Shown here piece after piece: positions 27,032-36,721 of a stretch of 43,107 nucleotides of DNA. The stretch is from Cyanothece sp. BG0011 (GTDB taxonomy: Bacteria > Cyanobacteriota > Cyanobacteriia > Cyanobacteriales > Microcystaceae): the NCBI RefSeq assembly GCF_003013815.1, contig NZ_PRLH01000054.1:1-43107 (forward strand). Reading direction: 5' to 3'. The notes beneath the pieces are model-generated. The model was not told where the DNA came from and ran no database searches. It saw nothing but the letters and a program-made list of their open reading frames with translations. The position numbers and the translations under genes were made by a program. Numbering within the stretch: position 1 is the first letter of the stretch; the number at the start of each line of letters is the position of its first letter.

Positions 27032-28528
27032 ATGTGGTTACTATTAATTATTTTAGGCGCAATTACATACTATCTCGTCAAGAAAACCGTTGCTCCCATT
27101 ACTCGCACTCCCATCTGGATTATTTGGTTAGTGATGATGATGCCGGCGGTTGTTTGGACGGTGTGGTATGAACTCAATGGAGAAGATCAACAAATTCCTC
27201 TGCTTTGGATTATCGTCCCTTTAGTTATTTGTTTTACTCTCTATGTCTGGTTAATTGGACTCGGTAAAATTCCCTCCTCTGAGCAACCTAAAGAACCGAT
27301 TCAAGACTCACCCCCACCCCTTCAAAACTTAGACAAACCCACCGAAGAAACGGAGACAGTTCGTCCTATCACCGCCACCGAAGAAAAATCTTTACGGGAT
27401 TGTTTTCCTTGGGGGGTCTATTACCTACAAAATCTAGATTATCGTCCTCAAGCTATTCTCTGTCGAGGCAAACTGCGCACCGCCCCTGAAAAAGCCTATA
27501 CTTCTATCAAAACAAATATTGAACAAGTGTTTGGCGATCGCTTTTTAATCCTCTTTCAAGAAGGATTACAAGGAAAGCCCTTTTTTGCTTTAGTTCCTAA
27601 CCCTTGGTCAAAAAAGGACACCCAAGACAATCAAAGCAAAGAAAAGTTAAAACGTCCTTTATTTGCCCTAGGATTACTATTACTAACCCTATTAACCACC
27701 ACCCTTGTGGGAACGATTTCCATTGTCGGGGTGGCTCAAGAAACTATCAGCAATGATCCCAGTGTCTTATTACAAGGATTACCCTATAGTTTAGGGTTAA
27801 TTACTATTTTAGGGGTTCATGAATTCAGTCATTATTTAACGGCTGTTCGCTATAAAATTGCCACGACGTTACCCTATTTTATTCCCATTCCCTTCTTTCT
27901 GGGAACCTTTGGGGCATTTATTCAAATGAAATCCCCGACCCCCAATCGTAAAGCTTTATTTGATGTGGGGGTGGCTGGTCCTTTGGGGGGTTTTATTATG
28001 ACCCTTCCTCTTTTATTATGGGGAATTTCTTTATCGGAAATCGTGCCGATGCCGACGGATGAAAATGCTTCTTTACTAAATATTGAAGCTCTCGATCCTC
28101 GATTTTCTTTCCTGTTTGCTATTTTAGTCAAATTGGTTTTAGGCAGTAGTTTTATGGCAGGAAAAGCACTTCATCTTCATCCTTTAGCCGTGGCTGGTTA
28201 TATCGGATTAATTGTCACCGCACTTAATTTAATGCCCGTAGGACAATTAGATGGAGGTCATATTGTTCATGCTATGTTTGGACAAAGAACGGCGGTGATT
28301 GTCGGTCAAGTGACTCGGATTTTTATGTTAGTCTTAGCCATGATTCGGCCAGAATTTTTAATTTGGGCAATTTTGTTATTTTTAATGCCGATTATGGATC
28401 AACCTGCTCTTAATGATGTGACCGAATTAGATGACGTACGGGATTTTGTGGGTTTATTTTCTTTGACCTTATTAATACTTATTTTATTACCTGTCCCTGG
28501 TGCTATTAGTCATTTATTACAGATTTAA
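27032..28528 (+). CDS. Site-2 protease family (M50) membrane metalloprotease, EGY-like
   Basis: The 498-residue protein has two N-terminal membrane segments (about 2-20 and 27-46, with another near 55-77). A soluble domain of about 130 residues follows, then the M50 core. HEFSH at 263-267 supplies two zinc ligands and the catalytic Glu; NLMPVGQLDGGH, with LDGGH at 406-410, supplies the third ligand. Six or more helices are visible in the core. Its arrangement, with a long N-terminal domain and the GALFDVGVAGPLGG-like segment after the active site, resembles the chloroplast EGY proteases and their cyanobacterial homologues. These cut within membranes and affect chloroplast or thylakoid development. 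The substrate here is unknown. It appears to be transcribed alone. Confidence 0.9.
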   Translation: MWLLLIILGAITYYLVKKTVAPITRTPIWIIWLVMMMPAVVWTVWYELNGEDQQIPLLWIIVPLVICFTLYVWLIGLGKIPSSEQPKEPIQDSPPPLQNLDKPTEETETVRPITATEEKSLRDCFPWGVYYLQNLDYRPQAILCRGKLRTAPEKAYTSIKTNIEQVFGDRFLILFQEGLQGKPFFALVPNPWSKKDTQDNQSKEKLKRPLFALGLLLLTLLTTTLVGTISIVGVAQETISNDPSVLLQGLPYSLGLITILGVHEFSHYLTAVRYKIATTLPYFIPIPFFLGTFGAFIQMKSPTPNRKALFDVGVAGPLGGFIMTLPLLLWGISLSEIVPMPTDENASLLNIEALDPRFSFLFAILVKLVLGSSFMAGKALHLHPLAVAGYIGLIVTALNLMPVGQLDGGHIVHAMFGQRTAVIVGQVTRIFMLVLAMIRPEFLIWAILLFLMPIMDQPALNDVTELDDVRDFVGLFSLTLLILILLPVPGAISHLLQI

Positions 28529-28629
28529 CAGGGGAAATCAGTTCATTTTTCCTGCTCAAGAATTCTCTTTTGTTCTTTGGGAGATAGACTAATTCTTGTA
28601 TCGTTAATGTTAACTTCTGCCTCCTTCAA

Positions 28630-29667
28630 CTAATTAATTACTTTAGATTCAAAGGACTGATAAGTTCCCCCTAATCCTGTCACAATGGTTTTGGTATTAG
28701 AAATTAACATTTTTTGATAACTATCTCCCCTTGTTCCTGTTTCTCCTAACCCGTCAGTGTACAGTGGTTGCTCAGCAACCTTGATATTGGCTTCTTTGGC
28801 TACCGTTTCAATTAATTGAGGATTGACGGTATTTTCAGTAAAAATAGTCGGAACTTGGGTTTTTTTCACCTCTTTGACCAGTTCACTAACTCGTGAGGCT
28901 GTGGGAGACTCTTCTGTACTAAATCCCTCTAAGGCTCCCTCAAAGGTTAAATCATAAGCATTGACATAGTACCCTAATGCGTCGTGGGTTGTCACTAATT
29001 TTCGTTGTCCGACAGGAATGGTAGCAATTTGTTCTTTAATCCAATTATGAATTTCGGTTAATTCTTGAGTGATTTGACGCTGATTTGTTTGATACTGTTG
29101 CGTATAATTCGGCTGTAAAGTTTCTAATTGTTGGCTAATAACTTGTACTATTTTTATGCCATTATTGGCATTATGCCAAATATGAGGATCGGGAACAGTT
29201 TCTGTGACTTGATCTCGGTTTTCTTCATGTTCATGTTGATGTTCATGATCATGTCCATGATCATGTCCATGATCATGTTCTTTTCCCATTAACGGTTGAG
29301 AAACAGCTTGTTCATGAACCGCTATTTTCGGAGTAGGATTATTACTGGCTTCGATTAATTTGATTAAGCTGGCATCAAAATTATAACCCCCATATAAGAT
29401 CAATTGAGCTTGATCAATGGCCTGTCGATCTTCTGGAGTGGGTTGATATACATGAGGATCTACCCCCGGACCCAGTAAACACTGGAGATTAATGGTTTCT
29501 TGTGCCAGTTGCTCAGTCAGATCGCACAAGATACTGGTGGTAACCACAACTAAGGGACGATTATCTACAGGAGTTAAAGCCTCTGGTTGGGACGTTGTAC
29601 AGCTAACTAACCCCATTAATAGGGTGCAAGGAATTAAGGGATGACTTAATTTGAAAAGACTTAACAT
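28630..29667 (-). CDS. znuA: Zinc ABC transporter substrate-binding lipoprotein
   Basis: The 345-residue protein has a signal peptide with LMGLVSC, where C23 is the likely lipidation site. It has the cluster A-I fold, with PHVYQPTPED (H72) and PDPHIWHNANNG (H162) as metal ligands and TTHDALGYY supplying the third. Between them is a His/Asp/Glu-rich loop (residues 131-147, HDHGHDHGHDHEHQHEHEE), the mark of zinc rather than manganese binding. It is divergent from znuC. A palindromic Fur-family box at 29690-29702 lies between the two starts and probably represses both when zinc is sufficient. Confidence 0.93.
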   Translation of the reverse strand: MLSLFKLSHPLIPCTLLMGLVSCTTSQPEALTPVDNRPLVVVTTSILCDLTEQLAQETINLQCLLGPGVDPHVYQPTPEDRQAIDQAQLILYGGYNFDASLIKLIEASNNPTPKIAVHEQAVSQPLMGKEHDHGHDHGHDHEHQHEHEENRDQVTETVPDPHIWHNANNGIKIVQVISQQLETLQPNYTQQYQTNQRQITQELTEIHNWIKEQIATIPVGQRKLVTTHDALGYYVNAYDLTFEGALEGFSTEESPTASRVSELVKEVKKTQVPTIFTENTVNPQLIETVAKEANIKVAEQPLYTDGLGETGTRGDSYQKMLISNTKTIVTGLGGTYQSFESKVIN

Positions 29668-29689
29668 AAGTTTCTTGATCTACTATGAT

Positions 29690-29702
29690 AATGATAATCA
29701 TT
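29690..29702. promoter_or_regulatory. Fur/Zur-family operator, znuA/znuC divergent promoter
   Basis: AATGATAATCATT is a perfect palindrome. With flanks it reads GATAATGATAATCATT, which matches the first 16 positions of the classical Fur consensus GATAATGATAATCATTATC. The site is 23 bp before the znuA start and 13 bp before the znuC start. The gene content points to Zur. Confidence 0.8.
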
Positions 29703-29715
29703 CTAATCAAAGATT

Positions 29716-30465
29716 ATGTTAGAAGTCCAGCATCTGGGAGTTAACTACCGAGGGGTGGTGGCTGTAGAGAATATCAGCTTTTCTTTAGAGCCTGGGGAAA
29801 TTGTCGGGATTATTGGGCCAAATGGAGCCGGAAAAAGCTCTTTAATCAAGGGTATCTTAGGATTAGTCCCTCTAGATCGAGGAAAGGTCAGATTTCGGTC
29901 TCGTGCTTTATCGAAACAATTGGCACAAGTGGCTTATATTCCCCAAAGAAGCCAGATTGACTGGGATTATCCCATTACTGTGCAGAATGTGGTCATGATG
30001 GCCAGAATTCGTCATACGGGTTTATTTAAGTCTATTTCTCGCCAGTCTAAAATCATCGTTCAAGAAGCCTTGATGCGAGTGGGAATGTGGGAATTAAAAG
30101 ATCGTCCTATTGGAGAGTTATCAGGGGGACAACAACAACGGGTATTTTTAGCCCAAGCATTAGCCCAAGAAGCAGAATTATTCTTATTTGATGAACCCTT
30201 TATTGGGGTTGATAAAAAAACTGAAGCGATGCTTTTTGAAGTGTTTGATGAGTTAAAATCATCGGGAAAAATTTTATTAGTAGTCGGCCATGAATTACGG
30301 GAAACAGCAAGGGAATATGATCGATTTTTATTGATAAATAAAACCTTAATTGCCAATGGTTCTCCCAGGGAAGTGATTACGGCTGAAAATATTCAAGAAG
30401 CCTATGGAGATAATGTTATTTTCTTAAATCGTAATTCTCATCATTTTTCCTCTGGAATCCGTTAA
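29716..30465 (+). CDS. znuC: Zinc ABC transporter ATP-binding protein
   Basis: The 249-residue protein has a full set of ABC ATPase motifs: Walker A GPNGAGKSS (34-42), Q-loop Q77 in YIPQRSQIDWDYP, signature LSGGQQQR (135-142), Walker B LFLFDEP and the switch His in VVGHE. The IPQRSQIDWDYP stretch is typical of the Mn/Zn importer subgroup. It powers uptake through ZnuB of metal delivered by ZnuA. It begins 48 bp from the start of znuA on the opposite strand, and znuB follows 32 bp downstream. Confidence 0.93.
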   Translation: MLEVQHLGVNYRGVVAVENISFSLEPGEIVGIIGPNGAGKSSLIKGILGLVPLDRGKVRFRSRALSKQLAQVAYIPQRSQIDWDYPITVQNVVMMARIRHTGLFKSISRQSKIIVQEALMRVGMWELKDRPIGELSGGQQQRVFLAQALAQEAELFLFDEPFIGVDKKTEAMLFEVFDELKSSGKILLVVGHELRETAREYDRFLLINKTLIANGSPREVITAENIQEAYGDNVIFLNRNSHHFSSGIR

Positions 30466-30497
30466 CCTAATTATTATCATTTAAACTGAATTAAATT

Positions 30498-31373
30498 ATG
30501 ATTAATTTATTGCTCGAACCGTTAACCTTTGAATTTATGAGAAATGCCCTAATGATTATTATTTTATTAGGGATTCTTTGTGCTGTAACTGGTAGTTATT
30601 TAATTGTCCAAAAGATGGGATTATTAGGAGATGTTATTGCCCATGCGGTGTTGCCAGGATTAGCGATCGCGTTTTATTTAGGGATCGATATTTTTTTAGG
30701 GGCATTTATTTCGGGACTCTTAAGTACCTTAGTTATTTCTTGGATTCAATCTCAATCAAAAATTAAAGTTGATGTAGCGATGGCATTAGTTTTTTCTGGT
30801 TTTTTAGCGTTAGGAATCATGTTGATTACTCTATTAAAAAGTAAAATTGATCTTCATAGTTTTTTATTTGGTGATATTCTTGGTGTAACCCAAAATGATT
30901 TTTTTAGAACTTTAATTATTGTTGTTTTTATTGTAATTTTTGTCAAGCTTTTTTATAAAGAATTATTATTTTATACCTTCAATCCTTTGGGCGCACAAGC
31001 GATGGGATTACCTGTTAAATGGATTCATTTAGGGTTAATTTCTGCCATTACTTTAACCATTATTGCTAGTATGCAAGCGGTGGGGGTTGTGTTAGTGGTT
31101 TCTTTATTAGTGGGTCCAAGTATTACCGCTTATTTATTGGTAAAAGAACTCCATCAAATGATGTTTCTCGGGGCTATTATTGGCAGTTTAAGTGGCATGA
31201 TGGGAATTTATCTGAGTTATTACTTAAATGTACCATCAGGGGCAGCCATTGTGTTAGTGGTAACGGGTTTATTTTTATTAGCTTTATTAGTGAGTCCTTC
31301 CCAGGGAATTTTAACTCGTCCTGAAGTTATTTATCAAGTTAAAAAACTTTTACAAGGCTTAAAAAATACTTAA
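30498..31373 (+). CDS. znuB: Zinc ABC transporter permease
   Basis: The 291-residue integral membrane protein is of the ABC-3 family, with about eight hydrophobic segments. Family landmarks include IVQKMGLLGDVIAHAVLPGL near residues 36-57 and QAVGVVLVVSLLVGP around 198-212. It forms the channel of the importer with ZnuC and ZnuA. It is very probably co-transcribed with znuC (32-bp gap). The DUF4198-like gene follows after 88 bp and might be in the same transcript. Confidence 0.92.
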   Translation: MINLLLEPLTFEFMRNALMIIILLGILCAVTGSYLIVQKMGLLGDVIAHAVLPGLAIAFYLGIDIFLGAFISGLLSTLVISWIQSQSKIKVDVAMALVFSGFLALGIMLITLLKSKIDLHSFLFGDILGVTQNDFFRTLIIVVFIVIFVKLFYKELLFYTFNPLGAQAMGLPVKWIHLGLISAITLTIIASMQAVGVVLVVSLLVGPSITAYLLVKELHQMMFLGAIIGSLSGMMGIYLSYYLNVPSGAAIVLVVTGLFLLALLVSPSQGILTRPEVIYQVKKLLQGLKNT

Positions 31374-31461
31374 AAAGTTATAGAAATACCCCCCTGTAGG
31401 ATTGTAAAATGATTCAAAGTTTTTATAAGATTTATTGTGATGTTTTAGTTAGGTATTAGTT

Positions 31462-32262
31462 ATGCACTCGTTTACAAAAAAACTATTTTGGACAATTGCT
31501 TTATCACCATTATTAATCAGTCAACCTGTTTTTGCTCATGTGATTTGGTTTGAGTCACTCAATAATAATCAATACGAAATTATTTTCGGTCATCCTGAAC
31601 TTAATCAACCTGAACCTCTTATTTTAGATAAGTTCAAAGAAGCTACAGCCTATGATGAAAATAAAATGGTCATTCCTAGTACAACTATGTTTGAGAATGA
31701 CCGTTTATTCATTAATACAAATACTTCTGTCGCAGCTTTAACTGCATTTTATGATAATGGTTTTTGGCGACAAAATCCCGATGACACTTTTGATAATATT
31801 ACTCAAGAAGAAGCAGAAGCAATTAACTACGAAAATGTTTCTCAATTTGTTAAATATGCTAAGGGAATATATCAGTGGAATGATCCCTTATCACAACCTT
31901 TTGGCTTACCCATAGAAATCATAGCTTTAGAAAATCCATTTCAGTTACAAGAAGGAGATGATCTGCCTATTCAAGTATTATTCCAAGGAATGTTAATTGA
32001 TAATCCTTTAGTGGAATATTTAGGGCAGACAATTAGTATTAACGAGGAAGGAATTGCCTTGATTCCGATTGGTGCATCAGGATTACAAGTGATTGAAGCA
32101 AGTTATACTGATCCTAACTCTGAAAATCCGACAATTTCTTATGCTGCAACCTTTACCGCACAATCTGTTCCTGAACCACAATCTTTAGGATTATTAATAA
32201 CAACAATGGCGTTAGGAATTAATCGAGGCTTAAAAAATCGAAAGAAGAAAAAAATGCAATGA
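31462..32262 (+). CDS. Exported DUF4198-like protein with PEP-CTERM-like tail
   Basis: A signal peptide (residues 1-25, ending PVFA) would leave histidine 26 as the mature N-terminus, reading HVIWFESLN. Such a start is typical of DUF4198-like periplasmic proteins, some of which bind nickel or other metals. The body contains a PIEIIALENPFQLQEGDDLP segment and an Ig-like beta region (LPIQVLFQG, then SINEEGIALIPI). The C-terminus has PEPQSLGLL, then a hydrophobic stretch, then a basic run (NRKKKKMQ), the PEP-CTERM arrangement for sorting by exosortase. It follows znuC-znuB on the same strand, so a role in metal handling outside the cytoplasm is plausible but inferred. No Fur-type box is visible directly in front of it. 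Confidence 0.75.
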   Translation: MHSFTKKLFWTIALSPLLISQPVFAHVIWFESLNNNQYEIIFGHPELNQPEPLILDKFKEATAYDENKMVIPSTTMFENDRLFINTNTSVAALTAFYDNGFWRQNPDDTFDNITQEEAEAINYENVSQFVKYAKGIYQWNDPLSQPFGLPIEIIALENPFQLQEGDDLPIQVLFQGMLIDNPLVEYLGQTISINEEGIALIPIGASGLQVIEASYTDPNSENPTISYAATFTAQSVPEPQSLGLLITTMALGINRGLKNRKKKKMQ

Positions 32263-32303
32263 TTATAATTGGGTTTTAATACTAAATTTCTAACATTTAT
32301 TAT

Positions 32304-33371
32304 TTAGCCAAATCCTCGACCTCGATAGGATTTGGCTAACAGAAATAATACTCCTTTTTGTCCTCCTATCACTAATTTTTGTCCCGAAGGATGCCATTCT
32401 AACTTAGAAAATCCTTCTGAGGTTTCTTGGGAACGTTGGCTTAATTGTTTTGCTTTTTGCCATAATAATAATTGTCCATCTTCTCCCACTGATCCCAATA
32501 ATAAACTATTCGGTTGAAACCGTGAATCGGTAATCATATCTTCGTGGCCGATTAAACCCCATGATAACCAACCATCTTCATCATTTTCTTCTTTTTTCCA
32601 AATAACGATTTCCTCCAAACAAGCAACAGCTAATAAAGGGGCAATTCCTGATTTAATATTAGACCAAGTTACATGACGAATTTTTCCCCCGAACCCTGTC
32701 ATACGCCAAGGAATTTCCTCTTGCCAACGCCAAACTAAGACCGTATTATCTAAACAACTAGCAGCCAAATAGTCTCCATCCTTTGACCAAGCGATCGCCG
32801 TACAAGCAGCCGCCATTTCTACTAAAATCGGGTCATCTTCCCATTGATTAGCGTTCCAAATTTTAACCCCACCATTACCAGCAACTGCTAAATTTTCGCC
32901 CGATGGATGCCAACTCATCCCTAACACAGAAGAGGTTTCAAAGGGTAACGTGGTGATAATTTTTTCAGCTAAAACATCCACAATTTGTACATAACGGCCT
33001 AAACTAAAAGCGAGTTGATGTTTAGTCGGATGCCACGCTAAATGATCAATCCATTGGCCTTGTTTTCCCCAAGGATTAATTAACTCAATGTGAGGTGTAA
33101 TTTTCCAGATGCTTACCTTTCCTTCTTGTCCGGCTGCAGCTAAAAATTGACCGTCATGGGAAAATTCTAAGCAATCAATTGATGTTTCTTGAGGAGATAA
33201 AATCAAGCTATTTTCTTCAGTTTTGAGATTCCATAATAATACTTCTCCTGCCCCAGAACTAGCTGCTAAATAATCCCCATTTGACCAGGCTAAATCAGTT
33301 ACATAATCTGAAAGTTGACCCGTCCATTGTAATTCAAATAAAGTGGGTAAATTTGCTTTTAAACCAAACAC
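32304..33371 (-). CDS. WD40 repeat protein coupled to the COG0523 gene
   Basis: The 355-residue protein is made of about seven WD40-type repeats, enough for one beta-propeller, for example DLAWSNGDYLAASSGAGEVL and CLEFSHDGQFLAAAGQEGKV. It has no signal peptide or enzymatic domain, so it is probably a cytoplasmic docking platform. The start is a GTG at 33369-33371 that overlaps the end of the COG0523 gene by 13 bp, and translation is probably coupled. WD40 genes beside COG0523 genes in zinc-repressed operons are known in cyanobacteria as far as I recall. A partner role in metal delivery is an inference from the overlap. Confidence 0.85.
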   Translation of the reverse strand: MFGLKANLPTLFELQWTGQLSDYVTDLAWSNGDYLAASSGAGEVLLWNLKTEENSLILSPQETSIDCLEFSHDGQFLAAAGQEGKVSIWKITPHIELINPWGKQGQWIDHLAWHPTKHQLAFSLGRYVQIVDVLAEKIITTLPFETSSVLGMSWHPSGENLAVAGNGGVKIWNANQWEDDPILVEMAAACTAIAWSKDGDYLAASCLDNTVLVWRWQEEIPWRMTGFGGKIRHVTWSNIKSGIAPLLAVACLEEIVIWKKEENDEDGWLSWGLIGHEDMITDSRFQPNSLLLGSVGEDGQLLLWQKAKQLSQRSQETSEGFSKLEWHPSGQKLVIGGQKGVLFLLAKSYRGRGFG

Positions 33372-34330
33372 GCTTTCAACTCCTCTTTTAACTGCATCTC
33401 ATCTAAATTACGACCAATAAACACTAATTCATTTCTACGAATTTCTTCAGGTTTCCAAAGGCGATCAGGTTTAGCGTTTAACAACATATGAACCCCTTGT
33501 AAAACTAATCTTTCATTCATCCCTGCAATATTAAGAATTCCCTTCATTCTAAAGATATCTTGCCCTTGAGTTCTTAATAAATTACTGATCCAATTACTGA
33601 CTTTTTCCATATCTAATTGTCCTGATTCTACAAAAGCAACAGAATAGACAGAATTATCATGTTCATGGGCATCTTCTGATAGAAAATTAGGATCAATTTC
33701 TAGGGCATAGTCTAAATTAAAAGCTTGAACCCCTAACAAGTAATTCATGGCAATTTCAGTATTTTGGGTTTGATATATTTTCGCCATTCGATTAATTTCT
33801 CGAAGTTTTTTCTCTAATTTATTGAGTTCTTCTGAGGTTACTAAATCAATTTTATTGAGCAAAATAATATCAGCAAACGCTATCTGTTCTTGCGCTTCAT
33901 CTGCATCCCAATGCTGTTCTATATGTTTCGCATCAATCACAGTTACAACGGCATCTAATTGTATTTTATCCCTCATATCTTCATCCACAAAAAAGGTTTG
34001 AATGACTGGGGCAGGATCAGCCAAACCGGTGGTTTCAATGACAAGATGATCAAATTTATTCCGTCGTTTCATCAAATTACTAATAATCCGAATTAAATCC
34101 CCTCGAACAGTACAACAAATACAGCCATTGTTCATTTCAAAGATTTCTTCATCAGCATTAATAACTAATTGATGATCAATGCCAACTTCTCCAAATTCAT
34201 TAACAATAACTGCTACTTTTTTACCGTGTTCATGGGTGAGAATACGATTTAAGAGGGTGGTTTTGCCTGCCCCTAGGTATCCTGTTAAAACCGTTACGGG
34301 GACAGTGTTTAACCCTTCTACAGCTACCAT
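33359..34330 (-). CDS. COG0523 GTPase (CobW/ZNG1 family), putative zinc metallochaperone
   Basis: The 323-residue protein has Walker [10 protein letters not shown] (17-25), the family's metal-binding CxCC motif in [13 protein letters not shown] (C70, C72, C73), [10 protein letters not shown], and the guanine-specificity motif NKID (159-162). A C-terminal CobW_C domain (about 225-320) ends [19 protein letters not shown]. Members deliver zinc or other metals to client proteins using GTP. The only His cluster is the short DAHEHD, unlike the long loop of the second COG0523 gene at the right edge. The ATG at 34328-34330 has AAGGAG at good distance. Two palindromic Fur-family boxes lie upstream, so it should be induced when zinc is scarce. 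Confidence 0.92.
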   Translation of the reverse strand: MVAVEGLNTVPVTVLTGYLGAGKTTLLNRILTHEHGKKVAVIVNEFGEVGIDHQLVINADEEIFEMNNGCICCTVRGDLIRIISNLMKRRNKFDHLVIETTGLADPAPVIQTFFVDEDMRDKIQLDAVVTVIDAKHIEQHWDADEAQEQIAFADIILLNKIDLVTSEELNKLEKKLREINRMAKIYQTQNTEIAMNYLLGVQAFNLDYALEIDPNFLSEDAHEHDNSVYSVAFVESGQLDMEKVSNWISNLLRTQGQDIFRMKGILNIAGMNERLVLQGVHMLLNAKPDRLWKPEEIRRNELVFIGRNLDEMQLKEELKACLV

Positions 34331-34350
34331 CTTTTTTCTCCTTTATCTAA

Positions 34351-34363
34351 AATGATAATCATT
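34351..34363. promoter_or_regulatory. Fur/Zur-family operator upstream of the COG0523 gene
   Basis: AATGATAATCATT is identical to the znuA/znuC box and lies 21 bp before the COG0523 ATG. Confidence 0.8.
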
Positions 34364-34389
34364 TTCACTATTTTAGCGCAACATTCAAG

Positions 34390-34402
34390 AATAATAATCA
34401 TT
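34390..34402. promoter_or_regulatory. Second, one-mismatch Fur/Zur-family box before the COG0523 gene
   Basis: AATAATAATCATT differs from the 13-mer at one position and is flanked by GAATAATAATCATTC symmetry. It is 26 bp upstream of the first box, which could allow cooperative binding of two dimers. Confidence 0.6.
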
Positions 34403-34414
34403 CTCAAAAATTGT

Positions 34415-35413
<999 letters not shown>

Positions 35414-35418
35414 TTAGA

Positions 35419-35431
35419 AATGATAATCATT
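35419..35431. promoter_or_regulatory. Fur/Zur-family operator upstream of hemB
   Basis: AATGATAATCATT is an exact copy of the 13-mer, followed by ATTA. It lies in the hemB/flavoprotein divergent region, next to the hemB start. Confidence 0.8.
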
Positions 35432-35458
35432 ATTATATTGACAAAAGCATCAAAATGA

Positions 35459-35471
35459 AATGATAATCATT
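35459..35471. promoter_or_regulatory. Fur/Zur-family operator upstream of the flavoprotein gene
   Basis: AATGATAATCATT continues to TGATAATCATTATCA (35461-35475), the closest match in the window to a full Fur-family operator. It is 40 bp from the box at 35419, counted start to start, and 28 bp before the flavoprotein ATG. Confidence 0.8.
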
Positions 35472-35499
35472 ATCATAAAAGTAAAGAAATATTAAAAGA

Positions 35500-36720
35500 A
35501 TGACAGTAAAAGCGTTACCGAAACAAATAGATATAGGGATTATCGGGGCTGGACCGCAAGCTTTAACGTTAGTCACGCATATTTTGCAGAAAAAGGCCAA
35601 ATTTCGCCGTCGTATGGTGGTTTTAGACCCTAGTGGCAGTTGGTTAAGTCAATGGCGACATCAGTTTGCTGCCCAAAACATACCCCATTTAAGATCCCCG
35701 GCGGTACATCATCCCCATCCTAACCCCTATCAATTGAGAAAATTTGCCGAACATCGTTCACAAGAATTATTTGCCCCTTATGACTTACCAGGGACAAATT
35801 TATTTAATGATTTTTGTGAGGATCTTGTTAAAAATTGGCAGTTAGAAAATTTAGTTTATTCTGATAAAGTTACTGGAATTTTGCCGATCAAAGTTCGCTC
35901 ATCTAATGGATTTCAATTAATTTTAGAAAGTGGTAATCAATTAATTGTTCGTCGAGTTATTTTAGCGACAGGAGGCGGAATTCCTCAATTTCCTAAGTGG
36001 GTAAATGAAATTAAAACACCCTATCCTCAAGATAGATTATTACATTCTCAGCAGATAGATTTAAGAACAGTCAAATTAAAAAATAAACGAATTTTAATTA
36101 TTGGTGGAGGCTTAACTTCTGGACATTTAGCAGTGGGGGCAATTGAGCAAGGGGCTAAGGTTATTTTAATGGCAAGACGACAGTTAAAAGAAAAATTATT
36201 TGACGCTGATCCAGGTTGGTTAGGACCGAAATATTTAAAGGATTTTTATTTAGAATTGGACTGGGAAAAGCGATGGAAACTGATTCATCAAGCCAGAGAT
36301 GGGGGATCAATGACTCCTGCTATGATGTTAAAATTAAGACGGATGACAAGGGATAAACCTTTAACCCTTGAAGAAAATTGTCAAGTGATTAAAGCTGATT
36401 GGAAAGATAATCAATGGCAAATAAAATGTCAAGATGAAAAACATTTTTCTTGTGATCAAATTTGGTTAGCCACAGGAACACAATTTAGGGTTAATGAGCA
36501 TCCTTTGTTAACTGATATCCAGAAAAATTATCCCATTCCATTAATTAATGGATTGCCTGTTTTAGATCAATATTTACGTTGGCCATCCTTAGAATTATTT
36601 ATGATGGGAGGTTTATCTGCTTTACAACTTGGTCCCGTTGCCCGTAATTTAGCAGGGGCCATTAAAGGGAGTCAACGCATTGCTGAAGCTTTAGTTAAGC
36701 CAAGTTTAGCTATTTCTTGA
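35500..36720 (+). CDS. FAD/NAD(P)-binding oxidoreductase, monooxygenase-like
   Basis: The 406-residue protein has an FAD-binding GAGPQA (16-21) and a second dinucleotide site IIGGGLTSGHLA (201-211). It also has WLSQWRHQFAAQNIPHLRSP (48-67) and ATGGGIPQFP, which resemble flavin-containing and lysine/ornithine N-hydroxylase-like monooxygenases and the OSGIN-type group. The substrate is unknown. The operator at 35459 places it in the same metal-responsive set as hemB and znuABC. N-hydroxylases make metal-chelating groups, so a link to metallophore synthesis can be imagined, but no synthetase is nearby. It converges on the alpha/beta-hydrolase gene with 1 bp between the stops. Confidence 0.8.
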   Translation: MTVKALPKQIDIGIIGAGPQALTLVTHILQKKAKFRRRMVVLDPSGSWLSQWRHQFAAQNIPHLRSPAVHHPHPNPYQLRKFAEHRSQELFAPYDLPGTNLFNDFCEDLVKNWQLENLVYSDKVTGILPIKVRSSNGFQLILESGNQLIVRRVILATGGGIPQFPKWVNEIKTPYPQDRLLHSQQIDLRTVKLKNKRILIIGGGLTSGHLAVGAIEQGAKVILMARRQLKEKLFDADPGWLGPKYLKDFYLELDWEKRWKLIHQARDGGSMTPAMMLKLRRMTRDKPLTLEENCQVIKADWKDNQWQIKCQDEKHFSCDQIWLATGTQFRVNEHPLLTDIQKNYPIPLINGLPVLDQYLRWPSLELFMMGGLSALQLGPVARNLAGAIKGSQRIAEALVKPSLAIS

Positions 36721-36721
36721 T

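Noticed and set aside
29248-29285. Tandem CATGATCATGTC repeats as a possible CRISPR or repeat array
   Set aside because: They code for the His-rich loop of ZnuA in frame. No CRISPR array was seen anywhere in the window.
29716-31373. Manganese (mntAB) identity for the importer
   Set aside because: The adjacent binding protein has the His-rich loop typical of zinc systems, so zinc is the better call.
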